Source: Streptomyces sp. NRRL F-6676 (GTDB lineage Bacteria > Actinomycetota > Actinomycetes > Streptomycetales > Streptomycetaceae). From it: a DNA stretch of 64,000 bases. The position numbers and the translations under genes are program-made. The stretch's first letter is position 1. Every line of letters begins with the position of its first letter. The stretch covers positions 1-64,000 of the forward strand of contig NZ_JOHS01000010.1 in assembly GCF_000725625.1 (NCBI RefSeq), written 5' to 3'. Below the pieces are notes generated by a model. It did no database searches. It worked only from the letters and a program-made list of their open reading frames with translations, and had not been told where the DNA came from. Positions 58,172 to 64,000 of this stretch are shown here, piece after piece.

Positions 58172-59243
58172 TTCCCTCGCGGGCCGAGCGGTGGGCGGCC
58201 TCGAGGACGTCCAGGGCGGCGGCGGCCTCCAGTGCGGTGACCGGGTTCTCGCCGGTGCCGCGGAGGGCGGCGGCGAGGGCGGTGTAGTACGCCGGGTAGT
58301 CGCCGGGGAGCGTCGGCTCGGGGCGGCCGCCGCCGGTCGCGGGGGACTCTCCGCTGCCGACGCGGCCCCACGCCTCCTCCGGTTCCGTGCCCCAGGGCTC
58401 GTCCGTCGCGCCGGGGCGGGCGCCCTCGCGCAGGGCCGCCTCCTGCGGGTCCAGGCCGTACTTGACGTAACCCGCCTTCGAGCCGAGGACCCGGAAGCGG
58501 GGGCCGAGCTGGGGGGTGGTCGCCGAGACGTACAGGTGGGAGCGGACGCCGTTGGTGTGCGTGAGCGCGATGAACGTGTCGTCGTCCGCCCGCGCGCCCT
58601 CGCGGCGGACGTCCGACTCCGCGTAGACGGTCGCGGCGGGGCCGAAGAGCCGCAGCGCCTGGTCGACGACGTGGCTGCCGAGGTCGTACAGCAGGCCGCC
58701 GATCTCCGCGGGGTCGCCGGACTCTCGCCAGCCGCCCTTGAGCCGGGGGCGCCAGCGTTCGAAGCGGGACTCGAAGCGGGTGATGTCGCCGAGGGTGCCG
58801 TCGGCGAGGAGCTTGGTGAGGGTGAGGAAGTCGTTGTCCCAGCGGCGGTTCTGGAAGACGGAGAGGAGGAGGCCGCGGGTCTCCGCGAGGGCGGCGAGCG
58901 TGCGGGCCTCCGCGGCCGTGGCCGCGAGTGGTTTGTCCACCACCACGGGGAGGCCGGCCTCCAGGGCGGCCGTGGCGAGGGGGACGTGGGTGCGGTTGGG
59001 GGAGGCGATGACGACGAGGTCGAGTTCGTGGGCGCGGGACCAGAGGTCGTCGGGGGCGGAGGTGAGGCGGAGGTGGGGGCCGTGTTCGGTGCGGGCCTGG
59101 GCCTGGCGGTCGGGGTTGCCGGTGACGACCGTGTCGAGGGTGAGGCCGTCTGTGGCGGTGATGAGGGGGGCGTGGAAGACGGAGCCGGCCAGGCCGTAGC
59201 CGATGAGGGCGGTGCGGAGGGGTTCGTGGGTGTTGCGGGTCAT
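58155..59243 (-). CDS. Gfo/Idh/MocA family oxidoreductase
   Basis: 362 residues: Rossmann part LRTALIGYGLAGSVFHAPLITATDGL, SPNRTHVPLATAALEAGLPVVVDKPLAATAAEARTL (the conserved EKP-like DKP), then the C-terminal domain with RRWDNDFLTLTKLL and GGLLYDLGSHVVDQALRLFG. Sugar or inositol-type dehydrogenase with NAD(P). Start ATG 59243 with GGTGAC upstream. The substrate is unknown; no sugar cluster is adjacent. Confidence 0.92.
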   Translation of the reverse strand: MTRNTHEPLRTALIGYGLAGSVFHAPLITATDGLTLDTVVTGNPDRQAQARTEHGPHLRLTSAPDDLWSRAHELDLVVIASPNRTHVPLATAALEAGLPVVVDKPLAATAAEARTLAALAETRGLLLSVFQNRRWDNDFLTLTKLLADGTLGDITRFESRFERWRPRLKGGWRESGDPAEIGGLLYDLGSHVVDQALRLFGPAATVYAESDVRREGARADDDTFIALTHTNGVRSHLYVSATTPQLGPRFRVLGSKAGYVKYGLDPQEAALREGARPGATDEPWGTEPEEAWGRVGSGESPATGGGRPEPTLPGDYPAYYTALAAALRGTGENPVTALEAAAALDVLEAAHRSAREGITVRL

Positions 59244-59284
59244 GGGGTCACCTTGGCAGATGGAGGTGGTGGGGTGCCTGTGGG

Positions 59285-59560
59285 GCTCGGGAGGGAATTC
59301 GCCCCCGCCGCCCTTACCCTTCCCGTCCCTTCAAGGGGCTCTGCCCCTTGGACCCCGGGGGTGTGTTGTCGGCTGACCGCCGGTGGGGGCTTGTCGCGCA
59401 GTTCCCCGCGCCCCTTCCCGGGGCACGGTGGTTGGTCGCGCCCGCCGCGGCGGAGCCGCGCAGAAGATGGAGTCCCGCGCTCCTTGCGGGGCACGGTGGT
59501 TGGTCGCGCCCGCTGCGGCGGAGCCGCGCAGGAGATACAGTCCCGCGCCCCTTCGGGGGC
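59285..59560. repeat. Modular intergenic repeat, copy 3, with two 68-bp tandem units
   Basis: 59285-59430 reads as the inverse of the 10.8-10.9 kb copy (CCCTTCAAGGGGCTCTGCCCCTTG module and GCGCAGTTCCCCGCGCC). It is followed by tandem units 59420-59487 and 59488-59555, each opening GGGGCACGGTGGTTGGTCGC and differing at a few bases. The 391-bp gap contains the HAD gene promoter at its right end. Confidence 0.75.
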
Positions 59561-59634
59561 GCTGCCTTACCGGGGTGACATGTGTGATCGATACGCTGGG
59601 GGGACGTAACCGGGTGTGGCGGGAGTTGGGTGTC

Positions 59635-60414
59635 ATGGCAGAGCGCAAGGCCATTGAGTCGTGGCTCACCGATATGGACGGGGTGCTCATTCACGAGGGG
59701 GTGCCGATTCCCGGGGCCGATGCCTTCGTGAAGAAGCTGCGGGAGTCCGGGCGGCCCTTCCTCGTGCTGACCAACAACTCCATCTACACCCCCCGCGACC
59801 TGCACGCCCGCCTGCGGCGCATGGGCCTGGACGTGCCGCTGGAGAACATCTGGACCTCTGCCCTGGCCACCGCCAAGTTCCTCGACGACCAGCGGCCCGG
59901 CGGCACCGCGTACGTCCTCGGCGAGGCGGGGCTGACCACCGCGCTGCACGACATCGGCTACGTCCTCACCGACCACGAGCCCGACTACGTCGTCCTCGGC
60001 GAGACCCGTACGTACTCCTTCGAGGCCATGACCAAGGCCGTCCGGCTGATCAACGACGGCGCCCGTTTCATCTGCACCAACCCCGACGAGACCGGCCCCT
60101 CCGCCGAGGGCCCGCTGCCCGCCACCGGCGCCGTGGCCGCGCTGATCACCAAGGCCACCGGGAAGAACCCGTACTTCGCGGGCAAGCCCAACCCGCTCAT
60201 GATGCGCACCGGGCTCAACGCCATCGGCGCGCACTCCGAGACCAGCGCCATGATCGGCGACCGGATGGACACCGACGTCCTCGCCGGCATGGAGGCCGGG
60301 ATGCAGACGTTCCTGGTGCTCACCGGGCTGACCCGGCCGCACCAGGTCGAGGACTATCCGTACCGGCCGTCGAAGATCGTGGACTCGATCGCGGACCTGG
60401 TGGACAGGATCTGA
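59635..60414 (+). CDS. HAD-IIA family phosphatase
   Basis: 260 residues, NagD/PNPase-like. Motif I SWLTDMDGVLIHEGVPIPGA, motif II LVLTNNSIYTPRDL, motif III Lys in FAGKPNPLMM, motif IV IGDRMDTDVLAG. The cap region lies between II and III. ATG 59635 (MAERKAIESW) follows GGGAG at about 9 bases; the in-frame extension upstream lies in the repeat. Likely acts on a small phosphorylated metabolite. Confidence 0.92.
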   Translation: MAERKAIESWLTDMDGVLIHEGVPIPGADAFVKKLRESGRPFLVLTNNSIYTPRDLHARLRRMGLDVPLENIWTSALATAKFLDDQRPGGTAYVLGEAGLTTALHDIGYVLTDHEPDYVVLGETRTYSFEAMTKAVRLINDGARFICTNPDETGPSAEGPLPATGAVAALITKATGKNPYFAGKPNPLMMRTGLNAIGAHSETSAMIGDRMDTDVLAGMEAGMQTFLVLTGLTRPHQVEDYPYRPSKIVDSIADLVDRI

Positions 60415-60437
60415 CCGGGCGGCCGCCCGCACCCGGT

Positions 60438-60528
60438 GCCTGAACGTCGCGTCACGGCCGTCCGCTCCGGGGCCTAGACGTCGTGTCACGGCCGCCTGCT
60501 CCGGGTGCCTAAACGTCGCGTCACTCGT
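60438..60528. repeat. 34-bp tandem repeat, about 2.6 copies
   Basis: Units opening GCCTGAACGTCGCGTCACGG repeat at about 60438, 60472 and 60507. They follow the HAD gene by 23 bp and precede the small secreted protein. A terminator or operator cluster is possible. Confidence 0.55.
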
Positions 60529-60603
60529 TCGGCGTAGACCTTGCGGGCTCCGGATGCGGGGCGGGGAGCGGCGGGGGAATCTCCAGGTGTCTGGAGGTTC
60601 ACC

Positions 60604-60975
60604 ATGGGTTCGGTATCGGTCGCTGTGCGTGCCGGGGTGCTTGTGGCCGGGGCGGTCGCCCTCGTGTCGGGGCCGGTGGTTCCGGCCGCGTACGGTGCGC
60701 CCGGTGGTGCGCCGAGTGCTGCGGGAAGCGGTGGCGGCCGGGTCGTCGCGACCGCCGGCCGCTCGCCGGACCGGGCTCCGGCCTCCCCCGTCGCGCCCGT
60801 CCCCGCCGGTGGCGGCTACGCGGCGCACGTCACCGGCTCCGGGGCCGCCCCGCGCGCCGGGGACGGGGAGACCGGGCCCAGCCCCCGTCAGCTCGTCGCC
60901 GGTCTGCTGCTCGCCGGGGTCGCCGTGGCCTCGGCGGTGCTCGCGGCGCGGGTCCGCCGGCCCGGCAGGGGCTGA
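60604..60975 (+). CDS. Small exported membrane-anchored protein
   Basis: 123 residues: signal peptide (SVAVRAGVLVAGAVALVSGPVVPAAYG), a Gly/Ala/Pro-rich middle, then LVAGLLLAGVAVASAVLAARVRRPG, a helix with a basic tail. It looks like a sortase-type anchor but no LPxTG is visible. It is 5 bp before a class F sortase gene and probably cotranscribed. Confidence 0.7.
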   Translation: MGSVSVAVRAGVLVAGAVALVSGPVVPAAYGAPGGAPSAAGSGGGRVVATAGRSPDRAPASPVAPVPAGGGYAAHVTGSGAAPRAGDGETGPSPRQLVAGLLLAGVAVASAVLAARVRRPGRG

Positions 60976-60980
60976 GCGCC

Positions 60981-61649
60981 ATGCACGTACGCCGTGGACG
61001 TTCCCCGGGCACCGGCCGGGTGGTCGCCGGGGTGACCTGGGCGCTGGTGCTGCTGGGACTGTGGCTGTGGGGGCAGGCCCTGACCGACCTCCGGCTCGGG
61101 GTGTCGGCGCCCACCACCGGTGACGTGGCCGCGGTCGGCCGGCCGGTCGACGTGGCCCTGCCGCCCGCCGCCCGCCCGCTCACCGCGGCGGCCCCGCGAC
61201 GGCTCGACATCCCCGCGCTGGACATCCGCGCCCCCGTCGTACCGCGCGGCCTCGACGGGCAGGGCGCGATCGTGCCGCCCTCGTTCGACGAACCCGGCGT
61301 CGTCGGCTGGTACGAGGACGGGGTGCGGCCCGGCGCCGTCGGGACCGCGCTGATCGTGGGGCACGTCGACACCGAGACGCGGCCTGCCGTCTTCTACCGG
61401 CTGAGCACCCTGCGGCCCGGGCGGCGGATCCGGGTGGTACGGGAGGACGGCCGGGTCGCCGAGTTCACCGTCGAGGGCGTCCAGGTGCTGGCCCGCGACC
61501 ACTTCGACGCCCGCGAGGCGTACGGGCCGCACAAGGCCGGCCGCGCCGAGCTGCGGCTGATCACGTGCGGCGGCACCTTCGACGAGGCGAGCCGGACGTA
61601 CACGGCCAACGTGGTGGTGTCGGCGTACCTCACCGGGATCGTCACCTGA
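60981..61649 (+). CDS. Class F sortase
   Basis: 222 residues with N-terminal membrane helix (VVAGVTWALVLLGLWLWGQAL), then the sortase barrel: RLDIPALDIRAPVVPRGLDGQGAIVPPSFDEPGVVGWYEDG, catalytic His in IVGHVDTE, Cys in LRLITCGGTFD and a later Arg. The TLxTC motif reads LITC. It attaches cell-wall-sorting-signal proteins to peptidoglycan. Partner substrates are not in the window. Confidence 0.9.
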   Translation: MHVRRGRSPGTGRVVAGVTWALVLLGLWLWGQALTDLRLGVSAPTTGDVAAVGRPVDVALPPAARPLTAAAPRRLDIPALDIRAPVVPRGLDGQGAIVPPSFDEPGVVGWYEDGVRPGAVGTALIVGHVDTETRPAVFYRLSTLRPGRRIRVVREDGRVAEFTVEGVQVLARDHFDAREAYGPHKAGRAELRLITCGGTFDEASRTYTANVVVSAYLTGIVT

Positions 61650-61704
61650 GACAGTGTGATATGTCAGGATTGCTGCCAACTGCACTACAGCCATGGGGGG
61701 TTGG

Positions 61705-62739
61705 ATGTACCGGAGGGGGCGGGCGGCCGTGGCCGTCGCCGTGGCGGGGGCCGGGATGCTGCTGGCGGCCGGGTGTTCCTCGTCCGACGGAGGGGGTGGG
61801 AGCGGCGGCGGGGCCGGGTCGGTGAGCGCTCCGGTTGGGCAGCGGCCCGACGGCGGCGGCGATCCGTTCTGGGTGAACCCGGACGGCACCGCGGCCCGCC
61901 AGGTCGCCGCGTACGAGAAGGCCGGGAGGACCGCCGAGGCCGCCCAGCTCCGCAAGATCGCCGAGCAGCCGACGGCGGAGTGGATCGGCCCCGAGAACCC
62001 CGAGGCGGAGGCGCGCGGCTTCACCGAGGCGGCGCGGAAGGCGGACCGTACGGCGGTGCTCGTGCTGTACGACATCCCGCACCGCGACTGCGGACAGTTC
62101 TCGCGGGGCGGCGCGGCGGACGGCGACGCCTACCGGGCGTGGGTCGCGGCGGTGGCCCGGGGGATCGGGGACCGGCCGGCACTGGTGGTGCTGGAACCGG
62201 ACGCGGTGCCGCACATGGTCGACGGCTGCACACCGCGGGAGCTCCACGAGGAGCGGTACGACCTGCTGAAGGGCGCGGTCGCGACGCTGGCGGGGCTGCG
62301 GAACACCTCTGTCTACCTCGACGCGGGGAACGCGGGCTGGGGCCGCCCCGACCGCGTCCCCGCCGCGCTGCGCCGGGCCGGGATCGGGCGGGCGGACGGC
62401 TTCGCGGTCAACGTTGCCAACTTCTACGGGACGCGGGAGTCGGTGGCGTACGGCAAGGAGCTGTCGGCGAAGGTCGACGGCAAACCGTTCGTCGTCGACA
62501 CCAGCCGCAACGGCAACGGCCCGTACGAGTCCGGCACCCCCACCGAACGCTGGTGCAACCCCCCGGGCCGAGCCCTGGGCGCCACCCCCACGGTACGCAC
62601 GGGCGACCCCTCGGTCACCGCCTACCTCTGGATCAAACACCCCGGCGAATCCGACGGCACCTGCAAGGGCGGCCCGGCAGCCGGCACATGGTGGCCCAGC
62701 TACGCCTTGTCCTTGGCGAAGGCGTCGAGCGCCCCGTAA
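61705..62739 (+). CDS. GH6-family lipoprotein (endo-glucanase/cellobiohydrolase-like)
   Basis: 344 residues: lipobox LAAGC after a signal (RRGRAAVAVAVAGAGML), Ser/Gly linker, then GH6: PFWVNPDG, LVLYDIPHRDCGQF with the first catalytic Asp region, VVLEPDAVPHM with the acid Asp, VDTSRNGNGP, and WIKHPGESDGTC. It cleaves beta-1,4-glucans with inversion. ATG 61705 sits after GGGGGGTTGG; ATG 61693 overlaps that site. Attached to the membrane, it may act on the cell's own or environmental cellulose. Confidence 0.9.
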   Translation: MYRRGRAAVAVAVAGAGMLLAAGCSSSDGGGGSGGGAGSVSAPVGQRPDGGGDPFWVNPDGTAARQVAAYEKAGRTAEAAQLRKIAEQPTAEWIGPENPEAEARGFTEAARKADRTAVLVLYDIPHRDCGQFSRGGAADGDAYRAWVAAVARGIGDRPALVVLEPDAVPHMVDGCTPRELHEERYDLLKGAVATLAGLRNTSVYLDAGNAGWGRPDRVPAALRRAGIGRADGFAVNVANFYGTRESVAYGKELSAKVDGKPFVVDTSRNGNGPYESGTPTERWCNPPGRALGATPTVRTGDPSVTAYLWIKHPGESDGTCKGGPAAGTWWPSYALSLAKASSAP

Positions 62740-62940
62740 GGGGCGCGGGATGTCTTTTGCGCGGCTCCGCCGCGGGGGCGCGAGCAGCCGCGCCTCATCA
62801 GGGGCGCGAAGAACCGCGCGACCGGCCCCCACCGTCCGCAAGCCGACAACGCGCCTACGGGGTCGAAAGGGCAGCGCCCCTTGAGGACGGGAGGGGCAGG
62901 GGCGGCGGGGGCGGTGGCGGGGGCGGGAGAACTCCCGCAC
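62736..62940. repeat. Modular intergenic repeat, copy 4
   Basis: Right after the GH6 stop: CCCCGTAAGGGGCGCGGGAT, TTGCGCGGCTCCGCCGCGGG and AGGGCAGCGCCCCTTGAGGA modules, as at 10.8 kb. It fills most of the 426-bp gap before the epimerase operators. Confidence 0.7.
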
Positions 62941-63100
62941 GTCGACCTGGTCGGAGGGCTGCACCGGCGCCGCCCCTGTTCGACGCCGTCCGACTGGACG
63001 CCGAGGATCTCGCGACGCTGGAGAGGTGGCCCATGTGAGCGCGCCGGGCTTCTGGTCCGGTCCCGGCGAGCCGGCCGCCGCCCCACCCCCGCTTGCGAAA

Positions 63101-63138
63101 CGGAACGTCGTTCCGTAAGGTAATTGGAACAAGGTTCC
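63101..63138. promoter_or_regulatory. Two palindromic operators upstream of the epimerase
   Basis: CGGAACGTCGTTCCG (63101-63115) is a perfect 7-bp-arm palindrome around T, and GGAACAAGGTTCC (63126-63138) is a related repeat. They lie 28-65 bp before ATG 63166 and look like a TetR-family operator pair; no regulator is adjacent inside the window. Confidence 0.65.
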
Positions 63139-63165
63139 GCTTACTTTCGCCCGAAGGGGTACGCC

Positions 63166-64000
63166 ATGATCCTCGTCACCGGAGGCCTCGGCTTCATCGG
63201 ATCCCACACCGTGCGCGCACTGCTCGACCAGGGCGAGAAGTGCGTCGTCGTCCAGCGCAACGCCCGCCCGCTCCCCTCCTTCCTGGACGGGGAGGGGGTG
63301 GTCGTGGAGCAGGTGGACGTCGGCGACCGCGAGGCCGTGCTCCGGCTCGGGGACCGGCACGGGATCACGGGCCTCGTGCACCTGGCGGGGTCGTACCCCT
63401 GGCAGCCCGCGCCCGAGGCGGCGGTCGAGGCGACCCGGCGGTCGCTCGACGGGCTGCTGAACATCGTGCAGGCCGCGCAGGAGTGGGGCGTACGGCGGCT
63501 CGGCCTCGCCAGCACGATCGGGGTCTACGGCGGCACCCCGCTCGACCGCCCGCTGCGCGAGGACGCCCCGCTGACGCTGAGCGCGCCCGTCTCGATCCCC
63601 ACCTTCAAGAAGGTCGGCGAGATGCTGGGCGGGTACCTCGCCGACGCCGCGGACCTCGACATCGTCAACTACCGGATCTCCGGCACCTGGGGCCCGCTCG
63701 GCCACTCCGACCCGTTCTTCGCCGCTCCCGCCCTCGTCCACGCCGCCGCCCGCGGCACCGCGCCGGACCTGTCCGGGCTCATGGGACCGGCCCACGCCGA
63801 GGACGGGCTCGACCTGAACTACGTCAAGGACACCGGCCGGGCGATCGCCCTCCTCCAGCTCGCGGACCGGCTCAACCACCGTACGTACAACGTGGGTTCG
63901 GGCCGGGCCACGACCAACGGCGAGATCGCCGCGGCGATCAGGAAGGTGGTCCCGGACGCCCGGGTCGACCTGCCGGCCGGGGGCACGGCGCCGCACATGG
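63166..64000 (+). CDS. NAD-dependent epimerase/dehydratase (partial at right edge)
   Basis: Extended SDR: MILVTGGLGFIGSHTVRALLDQG (GxxGxxG), DVGDREAVLRLGDRHG, LVHLAGSYPWQPAPEAAVEATRRSLDGLLNI, GLASTIGVYGG, and an SxxK/ISGTWGPLGHSDPFF segment. The usual YxxxK reads TFKKV, so the catalytic Tyr is not where expected. Starts at ATG 63166 after GAAGGGGTA; the C-terminal end lies beyond 64000. Confidence 0.85.
   Translation, partial: MILVTGGLGFIGSHTVRALLDQGEKCVVVQRNARPLPSFLDGEGVVVEQVDVGDREAVLRLGDRHGITGLVHLAGSYPWQPAPEAAVEATRRSLDGLLNIVQAAQEWGVRRLGLASTIGVYGGTPLDRPLREDAPLTLSAPVSIPTFKKVGEMLGGYLADAADLDIVNYRISGTWGPLGHSDPFFAAPALVHAAARGTAPDLSGLMGPAHAEDGLDLNYVKDTGRAIALLQLADRLNHRTYNVGSGRATTNGEIAAAIRKVVPDARVDLPAGGTAPHM

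Overview
The window is high-GC DNA with the features of a Streptomyces chromosome: strong G/C bias at third codon positions, GTG and TTG starts, many 4-bp start/stop overlaps, an XRE/DUF397 regulator pair with an ATP-binding partner, DUF1707, DUF4232, DUF2267 and DUF6412 proteins, and modular G/C-rich intergenic repeats. No rRNA, tRNA or CRISPR array was found. The assignment to Streptomyces is inference from this pattern.

Layout. 0-23.3 kb is ordinary core and accessory chromosome: a bifunctional penicillin-binding protein with a very long disordered N-terminus, a DUF1707 protein, an SGNH hydrolase, DUF445 and MFS membrane proteins, a GlxA-type AraC regulator, a small heat-shock protein with a readable promoter, a CPBP protease, a PhzF isomerase, a DUF4232 lipoprotein, an alpha/beta hydrolase preceded by a 16-codon leader ORF, a PobA-like flavin monooxygenase with a TTA codon, and a TetR/unknown/secreted-hydrolase operon.

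23.6-46.3 kb looks like a defence island. It is bracketed by two ~198-bp copies of one repeat in opposite orientation. Its core is a leftward, translationally coupled four-gene operon: a GHKL-ATPase/SF2-helicase fusion (1588 aa), a UvrD-like helicase, a DrmA-like helicase and a DrmB-like DUF1998 protein. Next to it lie a rightward coupled three-gene unit (HTH plus GHKL ATPase, then two unknown proteins) and a leftward group of Vsr-type endonuclease, a frameshifted C5 methyltransferase homologue lacking the catalytic Cys, and an apparently intact C5 cytosine methyltransferase. DrmA, DrmB and a C5 methyltransferase recall DISARM. I see no phospholipase-D protein (DrmC); the fused ATPase/helicase and the HTH/GHKL unit take the remaining places. 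I infer a hybrid or variant restriction system combining DISARM and MORC/GHKL-type parts.

46.5-64 kb returns to general chromosome, with several decaying genes (a 5'-truncated zinc-type oxidoreductase, an alpha/beta hydrolase with an in-frame TAG), two TetR/HxlR-type regulators, a divergent MFS/HxlR pair, a DUF6412/YidC pair, a Gfo/Idh/MocA oxidoreductase, a HAD-IIA phosphatase, a class F sortase next to a small secreted protein, a GH6 lipoprotein and, running off the right edge, an NAD-dependent epimerase behind two palindromic operators. Similar modular repeats occur at 10.7, 54.5, 59.3 and 62.8 kb.
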